The position numbers were made by a program, and so were the translations under genes. A model generated the notes under the pieces. The model worked only from the letters and a program-made list of their open reading frames with translations, had not been told where the DNA came from and did not search any database. From Lepas anatifera (lineage: Eukaryota; Arthropoda; Thecostraca; Lepadidae): DNA of 64,000 nt. Position 1 is the first letter of the stretch; every line of letters starts with the position of its first letter. Positions 34,488 to 46,254 of the stretch are shown piece by piece. The stretch spans positions 588,001-652,000 of the forward strand of contig JAOTON010001946.1 of the NCBI GenBank assembly GCA_034440635.1, in the 5' to 3' direction.

Positions 34488-36283
34488 GGTATTGGCGTAG
34501 CAAGTGTCACAGGAACATGCCAGATCGTCGCCTTGGGAAATAGGGACAGTACCCTTGGGAAATGGGGACGCTAACCTTGGGAAATAGAAAATCACGGGAG
34601 TGGTAGCTGGGGAAGGGGGAGAATGGCACAGAGGCGTGTTCAGGGAGCTGGCGAAGGGGAGCAGGGCACAGAGGGGTATTCAGGTAGCTGGGAAATGGGG
34701 GCGGGGACAAGGCACAGAGGCATGTTCAGGTATTGGGGGAATTGGGCAAGGCACAGAGGCGTGTTCAGGTAGCTGGGAAAGGTTAGCAAGGCACAGAGGC
34801 ATGTTCAGGTAGCTGGGGAAGGGAAGCAAGGCACCGAGGCGTGTTTAGGTAGCTGGGGAAGAGAGGCAAGGCACAGAGGCGTGCTCGGGTAACTGGGAAA
34901 GGGGGCAAGGCACAAAGGCGTGGTGAGATAGCTGGAAAGAGGGGCAAGGCACAGATGTGTGTTCAAGTAGCTGGAAAAGGGGAGCAAGGCACAGAAGCAT
35001 GTTCAGGCAGGTGGGGAAGGGAGAGCAGGGCACAGAAGCGTGTTTAGGTAGCTGGGGAAGGGGAGCTAGGCACAGAGGCATGTTCAGGTAGCTGGGGAAG
35101 AGGGGCAAGGCACAGAGGCGTGCTCAGGTAACTGGGAAAGGAAGCAGGGCACAAAGGCGTGGTCAGATAGCTGGAAAAAGGGGCAAGGCTCAGAGGCGTG
35201 TTCAAGTAGCTGGAAAGGGGAGCAAGGCACAGAGGCGTGTTCAGGCAGCTGGGAAGGGAGAGCAGGGCACAGAAGCGTGTTCAGGCTAATGGAGAAAGGT
35301 CAGGGCACAGAGGCGTGTGCAGGTAGCTGGGGAAGAGAGCAGAGTACAGAGGCGTGTTCAGATAGCTGAGGAAGAGAAGCACAGCACAGAGATGTGCTCA
35401 GGCTGGTGGGTAAAGGGGAGCAGGGCCTAGAGGCATGTTTAGGCAGCTTAGGAAGGAGGAGCAGGGCACAGAGGCGAGCTCAGACGTATGGGGAAGGTGG
35501 AGTAGGCTACAGAGGTGTGCTCAGGCAGGTGGGAAGTGCTCCCTTTCCCCACTACACTGAGCACATCTCTGTGCTGTGCTCCACTTCCTCAGCTATCTTA
35601 ACACGTCTCTGTACCCTGTTCCCTTCCCCAGCTACCTTAACACGTCTCTGTACCCTGTTCCCTTCCCCAGCTACCTGTACACGCCTGTGTCCTGCTTCCC
35701 CTTTCCCAGCTACCTGAACACGCCTCTGCGCCCGTCCTCCTTTCCCCAACAACCTGAACACGCCTCTGTGCCTTGCCCCGCTTCCCAGCCACCTGAATAC
35801 GCCTCTGTGCCTTGCACCCCTTTCCCAGCTACCTGAGCATGCCTCTGTGCCTTGCCCCTCTTCCCAGCTATCTGACCATGCCTCTGTACCTTGCTCCCCT
35901 TTCCCAGCTACCTTAGAACACCTCTGTGCCTTGCCCCTCTTCCCCAGCTACCTGAACACACCTCTGTGCCTTGCTACCCTTTCCCAGCTACCCGACCATG
36001 CCTCTGTAGGTACCTTGCCCTCTTCCCCAAAAACCTGAACATGCCTCTGTGACTTGCCCCCACCCCCTTTCCCAGCTACCTGAATACGCCTCTGTGCCTT
36101 GCTCCCCTTCTCCAGCTCTCTGAGACTCTGAGCACGCCTCTGTGCCATTCTCCCCCTTCCCCAGCTACCACTTCCTTGATTTTTGATTTCCCAAGGTTAG
36201 CATCCCCATTTCCCAAGGGCACTGTCCTTATTTCCCAAGGCGACAATCTGGTATGTTCCTGTGACGCTTGCTACGCCAATACC
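34488..36283. mobile_element. Foldback transposon with tandem-repeat arms
   Basis: Outer inverted ends GGTATTGGCGTAGCAAG, each followed by ACCTTGGGAAAT-type triplets. Then comes a left arm of ~38-46-bp tandem units (GGCACAGAGGCGTGTTCAGGTAGCTGG) to ~35540 and a right arm of the complementary units from ~35550 to 36170. Exact 8-bp TSD AATATTTT (34480-34487, 36284-36291). The organisation is that of FB/TU foldback elements. No transposase is encoded. Confidence 0.9.
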
Positions 36284-36291
36284 AATATTTT

Positions 36292-37067
36292 CATACAAGG
36301 TGTAAATCAATTCAGGCGGAAGGCTTCACATGTTATATTTTAGCAGTCTATCAGGTATTCTGAAAACATGGGCCCAAGAGCTCCTATTTTTAGGAGCATG
36401 CATTTCTAATTTCATGACCCCACATGTTTATTACAATAGAATGAATGACAGTCAGTGAGCCTTGAAATATGTCACCCAGAAAGCTGAGTGAAGAGCAAAC
36501 ATTGGAATTTGGTATGGATGGGGAAAGGCATAAATAAAGTTAAAAAACAGTTCACCCAGACCAAATGCCAGAGTCACTGAAACAACACTCACATTCTCTG
36601 CCCCAGCAGTAACTTACGAAGTATGTAGGATAACAACAGGGGGCTGCCATTGCTTGTCTGGAATTCCACTCATAATCAGCAGTGTGTATGACACACTGAT
36701 TTTGCTTTTGGCCCTCTGTATTTCACGGTTAGAAGATCTGTATTTATTAACTCTTGAAGCCCACACGGAACGCTTCTTCTTCAATTTGTGTCTTAACTAG
36801 CCGTGCTTCAACTCGTGTGCCAGGGCCTTGCTTGCTTGTGCCCCAGAAACCCAAACAACTATATTTGAAAATTGTGGGCAGTGTCTACTACCTGTAAAGT
36901 AAAGGTATCTTGCCTTCTACTGAGTGATATAGGGCAGGTCTATGTTCAAGCAAAACCAAGAACTTTTTTTCATCAATTATTAAATTCTATTTTTTTAGGA
37001 ATCAACCATTTGAACTCCAAATTGACTATTTATTTTGATACGTGCGTGATGTCATTTATAGACAATA
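36292..37067. other. No gene recognised
   Basis: AT-rich single-copy-looking sequence between the foldback element and MITE U copy 2. No coding similarity or obvious repeat. Confidence 0.5.
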
Positions 37068-37210
37068 GCCGTGTTATTCTGCCATTCTGCCGGCAAAGCA
37101 CATACTAGTACGCCATACGCATGCGTAGTATGGTATGTTGAAGTCCATGTACAGTACTGCGCATGCGCGTGGTATACTAGTATGCATTCTGCCGGGCAGA
37201 ATAACACGGC
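37068..37210. mobile_element. Small palindromic MITE family U, copy 2
   Basis: 143 bp with perfect 16-bp terminal inverted repeats GCCGTGTTATTCTGCC. The interior holds CATACTAGTA and GCATGCG inverted motifs, so nearly the whole element can fold. Related to 15754-15886. Confidence 0.8.
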
Positions 37211-37836
37211 TCATGAAAGACATAGGAACCGTGTGAAAAACGGGAAAATTTTTCTTTCTTCTCTCTATCTTCGCCCCCTTCTTGTCCTTCGGTTTTTTTC
37301 TGCTCTGCCGGCTATCTCAACCTACGCAAGGCAATAGAGTAAAGGTAAAACGGAGCGGGCCGCTCAGCCATGGCCAATGACAGCAATTTTTACAGCTGGC
37401 ACAGGATAGCTGACTGCTGGAAAACCATAGGGTGGCTGCTGAGCCAGAAAGTTTCTATCAATACATATACCTACTACGGGAGTTACAGGCAAATATAATA
37501 TTTTATTATATTTATTTATCTTATTTTGTAGACACAAAAAGAGTTTCAGTAAGTTTTATTGTCAACTGATTGCCGCCAGGTCCCGAGCTGGCGGTGTGTT
37601 GAAGAGATAGGGACTTTTTGGCGTACAACTTGGCGTGAAAAAGACAATTTACAAACTGCGTTCATATACCGTTCTTCTCATATCTACCAGTGTGTTTTAT
37701 TTTGAGATAATAACTTTGAGACGCTGGGATTGATTGTCTGTTTGTGTATGGACGGAAAACTGTTACATTTTTAAAAAACCTACCTATAGTGCCAACTTCT
37801 TTAGTGTGATACTAAGCGCTGTGATCACCGGTGCCT

Positions 37837-37951
37837 ATGGATCATATCAGGCACAGACGTGTGCTCATGCTCAATGCCTGGATGTACTAAGACCAAGGAA
37901 AAGGATCGTGGTCTGCTATTCTTCAGGGTCCCAAAGGAGCCAGCCAACTAG
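37837..37951 (+). pseudogene. THAP-like N-terminal exon fragment
   Basis: From ATG 37837 the frame reads MDHIRHRRVCSCSMPGC, then KEKDRGLLFFRVPKEPAN, resembling the start of a THAP zinc finger (C-x-PGC ... FFRVPK). The codon after Asn is TAG, whose AG is directly followed by GTAAGA, a consensus donor. If the donor is used the exon still carries the stop, so this is more likely a decayed fragment. No second exon found. Confidence 0.35.
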
Positions 37952-38028
37952 GTAAGAAATATGCCGCAAATGATTTTACACTCATCAAATTTGGCTATGA
38001 GGCAGTGGAAGTCGGGTGGCTTTCCTCG

Positions 38029-38467
38029 CCAGTCTGCAAAGTATGATAATTCTGACCAGTTTTTGGTGTAAAGTGTACCCCAAGACTGGTTCAAGCAAAG
38101 AAAATTTTGGAGCAAATGAAATGGTGACCAGCATTTACCAATACTGAGAGTGTATAAATGAGAGTGGCGGTTGCCAATACCGAGCCACATAGAAGTTGCA
38201 GTGTATAGAAAGTGGATCTAAAAGAATATAAAATACCATATTGTTATTTTAAGTTGAACAAGAATTCAGGGCATTCATGCCCTAGGGCTGCTGGGGATAT
38301 AGTACCAGTTGTGTGGTTGGAGTACCAGCCAAATACATTGTTTGGAAATAAGTAGAGGTCAGTGTGTTTTTATGCCCATTTTGGTTCAAATTTTAGGTGA
38401 GAGGTGGTACGATATTCTCAATAGCTGGTGCAACTTCTTTGGGATGCTGCCATACTTTGCTGACTGG
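38029..38467. mobile_element. Y-related MITE, copy F (439 bp)
   Basis: Ends CCAGTCTGCAAAGTATG and the inverted CATACTTTGCTGACTGG as in family Y, but the interior differs and is longer. Flanks TTTCCTCG and CTTCCTTA are only a weak TSD match. Confidence 0.65.
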
Positions 38468-38520
38468 CTTCCTTACTGCATGGTGTCCTCTTATCAATAC
38501 TGATTGACTGCCTCTTGATT

Positions 38521-38848
38521 CAGCATGTAGAATTTGGCAGATTTACACAAGATCTCATTGGTGCAGCCTTTGGGTAGAATTACTGGTTTGGGGCAACTTT
38601 TGTCATTCTTTGTGGTAGGTACAACAATATTGGAGCTGAGTGTGACAGCTTGGACAGTGCTGACCCTTATTAAAAGTCATAAAGGTGTCAATAAGATAGT
38701 AAAACAGGTAAAATGGACGAAAAAGAAAATTTCTGCTTCAATGTGAAGAGGATTCTGGCCCAGCTGCTGAATTTCTGCCTGGAATTGGGGTAGGATTTGA
38801 GCTACCCCAAGCATATTGTGCAGTTTCCTGCCACATTCTGCAGACCAG
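38521..38848. mobile_element. Deleted derivative of element X (~330 bp)
   Basis: Retains both X ends (CATGTAGAATTTGGCAGATTT at left, CCTGCCACATTCTGCAGACC at right) and their GGGGCA-rich subterminal motifs, but lacks the ~0.8-kb centre. TSD not recognisable. Confidence 0.55.
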
Positions 38849-39149
38849 CCCTTCACTGATATTCCCGTCATAGGCGGATCCAGGATCGCGGATGGTGGGG
38901 GCACCGTGCCGGGGTGGTAAGAATTTGATGCCTGGCTTCATAAGAATTCAAGTGCCGTCAGCTGGTGGGGCACTAATAGCCGCTTTCATTAATTTGTTTA
39001 GACAGGCTTCAAAAGCCTTATTCAACAAAATGATTTGATTATTTGTGATACCTCATTAATACCCATTGTTAGTTATTTGGGTTTTCGGGCGCACGAACCA
39101 AGATTAATTATCGCCCATTTGGTACCCATTGTAATCGTGTTGTATTGTG

Positions 39150-39310
39150 TTCTTTTCCAGCGCGACTGAGGTAACCTGGACATGCGAAACCTCTTCGGTC
39201 GCGAGCAGCAGCGCGCGGCTCAGGCAGCTTGAACTTGCGAAACCCTTTGGCGGCGAGCAGCAGCGCCGGCCTAGCTCGCGTGCAGCAAAGCTGTCATCCA
39301 GGCGCTGGTG
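39150..39310. repeat. Imperfect ~52-bp tandem duplication, GC-rich
   Basis: GAACTTGCGAAACCCTTTGG and the preceding GACATGCGAAACCTCTTCGG start two consecutive units sharing GGCGAGCAGCAGCGC. A GC-rich island in AT-rich surroundings; no protein similarity recognised. Confidence 0.5.
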
Positions 39311-39429
39311 CTACCAGTGCTCCCTCTGATATGATGGCGTATAGCCGGAGTTCAATTGATAGCTGGATTTGTCAATCAATGTGGGATTCTTGTATCTGTG
39401 TTTGCAAGCAATGTTCAAAATAAATACCA

Positions 39430-40480
39430 ATGAGATATTGAATATGCTACGAGTTGTACTAACGGGGTGAACATTTATCCCATGCCTTTTTATATTAGTT
39501 GAGTCTTTTTATTAATACTGTGTCCCACAGAACATCTATTGGTGCCATACGGGACTTAGCTTGCAAAACTTTTGAATACCTTCTTTTGATAACTACAATG
39601 GAACTCTTCACTGTTCTTGTCATTTGGCCCTGCTCAGCAACGAACTCCTCTAGATCTGTCATCTAGGCTGGCAAAGTGACTTTGAGTTATACGCATGGTA
39701 GAACAGTGGCCTACCAATATAATTGCACGTTTACGGTGGAGTCATTTTGCACTGCCAAATTTTTATATTTTCTTATGTCGCGCCGGCTCCCCGCCATTGG
39801 ATTCGCCATTCCGCCATTGGAGCGCCATTGACCTTTCATAGTGGTATGATGGGCATTTCAGGAAGCTTCGTATAGATCGGCCAACAAGTGCTCCCTCACC
39901 CTCTGAAGCCGTCCATTGTCTATGCCCATATCTAAAGCCATTTTTTAGGCACAAGAACAACACGTTTGAGAAGGATGTTCCGCGATAAATTTCCGCAAGC
40001 ATGGTGTTTTGTAAATCGGCTAGAATATAGCCATTTGAGGAGATCATAGCCTCTCAACCTCCGTCAAGATTTGGACTGCCTACGTACTCATGGACGTCGA
40101 AAGCGGGGGGATGAGGAGACGCGTCCCCCTACTCGTGGATCAGAGGGGGACGGTCCCGCAAAAACTTTGTGACTCGTCCTAGGTTTTTATTTGGATTCTC
40201 TTATTACTTGCGCTTGCCTTCGTTAATTGCGTGGAATTTTGCAACCCAACTCGCTAAATTTGTTGGTGAAGTGTATTGCCAGTATCGTTTTCAGAGACAG
40301 CCTATTCGCTCCAAATTTTGCGCCCCAGCGCCCTCCTCCCCGCCTCTGGTCGTCCCCAGTCATGGTCCGTCCCCACCGGTAAAAATTCCGTGGCGACGCC
40401 CCCGCCTCTGCACCGCAGTGTCACATTTTGCGGCGCCCGTCATCGACGATCGAGCTTCATATGTGTAGGTGGGGGTGGGC
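39430..40480. other. No gene recognised
   Basis: Unannotated sequence; the minus-strand frame 40047-39763 has no recognisable similarity. Lies between PPIL1 and ACAA2, a place where the missing PPIL1 first exon could be, but I did not find it. Confidence 0.4.
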
Positions 40481-40484
40481 AGTG

Positions 40485-40720
40485 GCGGACGCACAAGTGC
40501 CGTTGGGGGGGCAACGCAGGAGAAATAGTGAAAACAGTATTATTAAAAGATCGGTAAAAATTTTGCCATTTGGGGGCATGGCCCCTGCCCCCTCCGTACG
40601 CGGATCCAGGGGCGGGTGCCCCCATCGACCCTCGTCGCCCCTAAAATGGTCACGGCATTGCTTTGGAATGCCAATGGCGTCCCCTGAACCGTCGCTTCCC
40701 ACACCCTTGAATCCGCCTAA
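40485..40720. mobile_element. GC-rich MITE family V, copy 2
   Basis: Left end CAGTGGCGGACGCACAAG, right end inverted TTGAATCCGCCTAAG, with an internal GCGGATCCAGGGGC repeat near 40600. GGGGGC/GCCCCC-rich. Confidence 0.45.
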
Positions 40721-40955
40721 GTCCCTCTGCGTCTGCCAATAGGAGTGGGGAGGGGTGGGTAATTTTCTATACACTCTCCTCCCCTTGGAAGTTTGATCCG
40801 TCGCTGCTCCGGATATTTTTTACTTTTGCCCGATTCTAAGATGAGAGTATGGTCACTGGCGGCGGAACTGGGGGGCACCGTGGCACGGTGCCCTCCCTTA
40901 AATCAATTTTAACAGTAACCCAATGGCGTTGACTGGAAAGAAATGGGTTCAAACA

Positions 40956-41212
40956 TGGGCGGATCCAGGATTGCCGATCGGGAGGGAGGCACCTTCCCGG
41001 GTGGGCGCTGTCCGGTCCAGGGGGCGCCATTTTTGACCGGCAAAACCTATCAAATGGGCGCAAAATTATATCGGTGGGCGCCGATTTTCGCATCCTGGGG
41101 GAAGCGACATTTCAGGGGGCGTCATCGACCTTTCAGTGGGGGCCGTGACCATTTCAGGGGCGCCGAAAGTCGATCGGGGGCACGTGCCCCCTTGCTCTCT
41201 GCATCCGCCTAT
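40956..41212. mobile_element. GC-rich MITE family V, copy 3
   Basis: Left end TGGGCGGATCCAGGATTGC, right end GCATCCGCCTATAGG. Interior has repeated GGGGGCGYCAT and TTTCAGGGGGC units. Resembles 16341-16589. Confidence 0.55.
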
Positions 41213-41249
41213 AGGTTGAATAGCTCATGGCGCGCCCTCCCTTAAATTT

Positions 41250-42420
41250 GGACGTTCCGCCGTCGCTTAGTATGGTAGAAAACCGTCGGAGTATATATCT
41301 TTCCCACCGTTTCGCATGTTATTTCTATGCAAATACTACTTTTCTATTACCTTTCCAATTTTTAATCAAGCGGCGGTGAAAATTCAGTGCCCCAGAATAG
41401 TCTCCGCTGGTGGCATTGCTAAAATTACATCGAACTGCATCATTTACTTGACGTTTACGCTCTTTACTTGTCCCATTTGAGTATCTCCGGAATACGAGGT
41501 TCAATCATCAGCTGGCATGAAATTGTTTTGATGTCACGTGACCGTGCCACCCTGAACCTACGACGACGATACGGTTTGTTTCTCAGATATTAAAATTGTC
41601 AGTCAGCTTCTTTACTGGAATTGAATTGAAATTTTAAAGGCTGAATAACTTATTTGAAGTTGGCTGATAATTGCTGTATCTTCTATAACGATCAAAAAGT
41701 CTTTCAAGGCCAAGCTGGCGTCTCCACTAGGCGAGTTACTGTATAACTTCCCTCCATGATATGGATGCTACACATCCGGGAGACACGAAGCGTGTGTACT
41801 AGCCCTACCTGTCAATCTGTTGTCTGTCAATGTGCAGGTGCAAAATTCCAGTCAGAGCATGTTGCTCATGACATGGAGCATCTTATGTTATCCGGGTTTC
41901 CTCTCTGATCCTGAAAGCCTTTCTGACAACCCTAGCCAAGCAGGGAACCTCATAAGGTGAGTGAATAAGGTGAGTGGGAAGGTATTGAAAAACTACAAGT
42001 ATCTGCACTTCGCTGCGCTCGTAAAAAGCACACATCTGCTGCCTGCACATATATGCTCAGATCCGCAGCCATGCGAGCCTGGGTGGTGTCATTTAGATCC
42101 ATACATATATTTGTGAAGATTTACACCACCAATGAGAAAGACAACAATAAAAAATCACAGGTTATGCCAATATAGGTATCCTACCTATGCCAAAACTAAT
42201 GTAGTAAAAATCAGAGTGAGTTTCTACAAACCTCATGTTAGAAAACTATTGCAGATGTCAGTGCCCTGCAGGCGAGGCTCAGCCTTACGTCCATACTGGT
42301 GCCAGCACACTATGGGAGAGGCACCTCCTGTATGTTTATGCAAGGTCCGCCACACACAGTCACACTGTGTCACCACCATTTCATTGGGGATGCACCACCA
42401 GTATGTAAATGCAAGATCTG
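41250..42420. other. No gene recognised
   Basis: Intergenic or intronic sequence without coding similarity. The stretch 42290-42410 contains two loosely similar blocks (TGGTGCCAGCACACTATGGG and TTGGGGATGCACCACCAGTA). Confidence 0.4.
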
Positions 42421-42507
42421 CCTCCTGGTTACCAGTTTGTAAAGTATGGCATTTTCAACAAGATCTTGTCAGTGCAAGGACCGTTGGAGATAGGAGCGAG
42501 TGGTGTG

Positions 42508-44823
42508 TATTGTTTATTGTTTATTGACGGCTTATGAGCAACAGGTATATGGGACCCAATGACAGCTCAAGTCAAATGAGATAAAACATGTTGATGAATA
42601 CAATGCACACAATGAATATTTTCATGATGTATGATCCTAGCTACTTAAAAGACAGAAAACCCTGTTAAAACATAAAGAGGCACACATAAAATCTTTTAAA
42701 ATCCACAGTCACTTCTCAGTGTAAAGACAGCTGCTTGATGTGAAATTGGGTCAGTGACCTAAACTGCCTGAAAGAAAAATTAAAAGTGTAGGACTCAGGG
42801 CACGCTGCCAAATAAGAGTTAAATTATTTGCCTACTGACAGAAAAGCCCTCGCCTTATGCAGTCTACACGGCCGAAGGGCATGTGCAGCAGTCTGCGAGT
42901 TGTCACCCGTGTATTTCTTGACGGAACATGCAATGCAAAGCTACCAAGCAGGAGGGCAGAGTCTATCTTGCCTGAAAAATTTTGTGTGCAAATAGGATAT
43001 CATATCAATATTGAATTCTTCTGTTTGCCAAACTGGTATCTTAAACAATGTCAGAAGATCATTATACGCTAGTGACACAGAATTTCAAGTCGAAACCGAT
43101 GTGAGCCAAATAAGAAACTTTCATTGAATTTTTTCAAGCCTGTCTAAGTGAGTCTTGGTGGCTCCCCCAAATGATGCAACCAAATTCCATCATAGATCGA
43201 ACATTACCAAAATAAGCTGCCAAGATAGGTTCAGGTTTCAGTTTCTGTCTCGCTCCCCCCGCCGTGCGACCTACCTGAAGGGAGCGAATCATCACTCTGA
43301 CTGCTCTGTTTGCCCTGCTGACTGTATTGTTAATATATTCAGCAAAGGTTAATTTTGAGTCCAGCCAAACCCCAAGATCACGAATAGTATCTACTCTGTC
43401 TAGGGGCGAAACTCCCGCCATCGTCTCTGGTGGCGCGGTGGGCTGCCTGCCGGCCGGGCGCCTGACCGGCGTACGGGAGGACAGCGGCGGCGGCAGTACG
43501 GTGCTCGGCCGCCATATGGATCTGCTGCTGTCCAACTTATGCTGGCTCGCCTGGGGCCTCAGTCCCCCCCACCCCCTGCGCGGGGGACTGGAGTGTACTG
43601 GCCGAGTGGCGCGGCCCGCTGGAGGGCCGGGCTCTGCGTCGCTATCGCTGGGCTCGCTGTGCTACCTGGCCCACCATTCTACTCTAAGTCGGACTAAGTC
43701 GGACTAAGACTAAGCACTAAGTATTGTCTTGACCTCGACTGCTTCGTCTGACCAGCGTGCCGAGCTCGCGTTGGCTTGAACCTTAAAAAAATTGAATTTT
43801 GTACCTGGTTACGACGGGGTTCCGCTTCAACGTCATGGAGAATGATTTACATTTTGCAGGGTTGAAATTTAGTTTCCAAAGCACAGACCAGGCAGCCAAA
43901 TCTGTGAGGTCGTCTTGTAGTAGTTGAGCGTATAGTTCTCAGTCAATTGTGTGGTATAATTTCACATCGTCCGCGATTAGGAGATAGTTTATCTTGACAT
44001 TGTCTGGGAGGTCATTGACAAACAGGGTGAACAGAAGCGGCGAGATGATTCCACCTTCTGGCGTCCCAGAGCGCACATGGATCCAGTCAGAGCACTTTCC
44101 GTTCACAATGACACGTTGTTTACGATTTACTAAATACGACGAAAGCCAATTAAGAGCTGGGCCTGAAATTTGGTAAGAATTCTTCAATTTATGAATTAGA
44201 AGCTTGTGATTGACGCTCTGGAACGACGCAGAATAATCCGTATAAATGACGTCAGTCTGAGAACCAGAAGAGATAGACTCCCACGCCGTCTTTAGAAGGC
44301 AAGCTAAATTTGAATTGCATGATCGGCGTGGGACAAAACCGTGTTGATTTGTAGTCAGGACTGGTTGAACGTGTAAGAGAAGGGTGTCACAAACGCACCG
44401 CCCAAGCAGTTTTCCAGACAGCGAGGTCAGCGAGACGGAACGATAATTTGAAGATAGTTTTCGAGATCCCTTTTTGTGAATGGGCACGATGTTAGCCTCC
44501 GCCCACCTGCTCGAGAAAACACCTTGACGCACCGACTTTCTGAACAAGATAGCAAGTGGGACCGACAACTAATCGCTACATTCCTTGATAATCTGTGCAC
44601 TAATGTTATCGGGCCCTCAAGCCTTATGACTCTGAAGTGCGCTTAAGGCACTCCGGACACATGTTTCGGTGATCTTATATTGGTTCAGGGGCGACAAATC
44701 GTAAACACGTGCTTCAGGATAGTTACACACTTCCGGATCAGTGAACTTGTTGGCAAACGTGTGATTTAACAGATTAGCCCGCTCAAAATCGCCACTCACC
44801 AGCCTGTCACCACTCATTAGCCT
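42508..44823 (-). mobile_element. Non-LTR retrotransposon (LINE 3), 5'-truncated, with an internal GC-rich insert
   Basis: Minus strand, flanked by 8-bp TSD GTGGTGTG (42500-42507, 44824-44831); the 3' end is an AATAAACA repeat at 42508-42525. Reverse transcriptase similarity: [81 protein letters not shown] (44600-43939), NFNPAKCKSF, then DRVDTIRDLGVWLDSKL to FGCIIWGSHQ (43430-43134). About 350 bp (43432-43785) of unrelated GC-rich DNA splits the C-terminal part. Confidence 0.88.
43432..43785. other. GC-rich insert in LINE 3, unassigned
   Basis: Interrupts the LINE reading frame between MTLKRNPVVTRYKI and ETMAGVSPLDRVD. It is strongly GC-rich, with a plus-strand open frame of ~90 codons (MDLLLSNLCWLAWGLSP) and a CTAAGTCGGA direct repeat at its right. 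No TSD or terminal repeats could be seen, and I do not recognise the protein. Confidence 0.55.
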
Positions 44824-45124
44824 GTGGTGTGCATTTTATCAACCTGGAGCGAATTTTTGAGACTGGTGCGAGGAACGTGACAGTTAAGCCAAACGAATAA
44901 TGGGTAAATGATTATTAAGGCAGAGGAGGGGGCTTTAAAAAAGTCCTTAACTAATAGCAGAGGTAGCATTGCATCGTGTGGGTAGGAATGGATGCGTTTT
45001 TCTTTCTGGTATATGGAATATTGGTGTGAATTTTTTAGGCAGGTGGTGCAAGAAATTTAGATGGCTGGTGCGACTCGTGCGGCCTGCTGCCATGGGTACT
45101 TTGCAGGCTGACCTGGGTAGCTGT

Positions 45125-46250
45125 ACCCGGTGGGAGCAAGCAACCGCCCCATAGGGGTGAGAGACAAGAGGTCTCTGGAACCAAGTGTCAATGCCACCAG
45201 GGTATGGTCTCTGCTCAAGGCAGGCGCATAAAGAGGACAGAACCCAAACATATCGATGGAAAAAATAAACCCAACTCAGTATCCTCACGCAACAAAAGCC
45301 TCTCCAGCGTGCATACTGCACAGCCACACAAAGGCTGCAGCACCCACCACTGCAGGCCCTGGCAGCGACATGACAACGGCAACACACACTAGTGCCAGTC
45401 AACTTGAATTTGAAGTACCAGCCAATCCTTTGCAGGCATTAAATGACGTTTAAATAGAGAGGTAGCCTATGACAAGCAAAATTAACAAGTTATACGAGCG
45501 ATATCATATCATAATTATAGATATTATATTTTAGTCAAACCTGGGTGCCCACTATGAGGGCAAACATCGATAAATTAATGAAATTGTACTTTATGTTGTC
45601 AGATTCTATCCGGGTGGCACGAGGTGAACAACAGCGATGTTAGTAGCTCACGGTCATAAAGTGCATAATAATGTTCTGGGTCGTAGTACGCCTACACAGG
45701 GGCTCACAAAGTGGCTGTCTCAAAGAAGCCCCCCCAAAAAAAAACGGGAAAGACCCAAGGACGAGCTGCCGCACTTAGACTGCAGAATTTTGTTGAAGGG
45801 TGCCACATGAGAATAGAGACCTGATGAATTATCATACTCCATGGACAAATAATATTGGCATAAGCAAAGTTCCTCATCAGAATGTTTGTGGAATTGGCCA
45901 AGAAATAGGCTCACCACAGATTAATAAAAGAGCGCTCCCCTCTGTCGCCGGTGTCCCCATCAGGCCCTGAGTCATATAAGAGGGCTTTTGCTGAATTGGC
46001 AGTCATGGGTATGCTTACATGGTGCCTGGCATCTGCCACTGCAGTGTCCGTCAGCAGTTACGCGCCGCCACCACACCACCGCCATACCACCTTTCGTGCC
46101 TCAGCTTCCTCCCGCCACACGCGAGTTTTTCGAGTGTCAAAGTAGACATCCAATTGTTTGATGATATGCCTAATTTATTTGCAGCCTTTTGCCCTTTAGT
46201 GCAGCTGACTGGACATTGTCTGCTCTAATGTCCACCCACTGTTCTCCTTG
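45125..46250. other. No gene recognised
   Basis: Possible promoter-proximal or intergenic region between PPIL1 and ACAA2. No coding similarity on either strand, and the missing PPIL1 exon was not seen. Confidence 0.4.
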
Positions 46251-46254
46251 TGAC

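Larger units (their letters stand above)
42432..45111. mobile_element. MITE family Y, copy D, split by LINE 3
   Basis: The two halves 42432-42507 and 44824-45111 together make a standard Y element. Outer flanks CCTGGTTA (42424-42431) and CCTGGGTA (45112-45119) are a 7-of-8 TSD. The break is bordered by a repeated GTGGTGTG, the duplication made by the LINE insertion. Confidence 0.82.

Noticed and set aside
43327..43707. 126-codon plus-strand frame as a gene
   Set aside because: It starts in antisense LINE 3 sequence and continues into the GC-rich insert, so it spans an insertion boundary and is not one gene.
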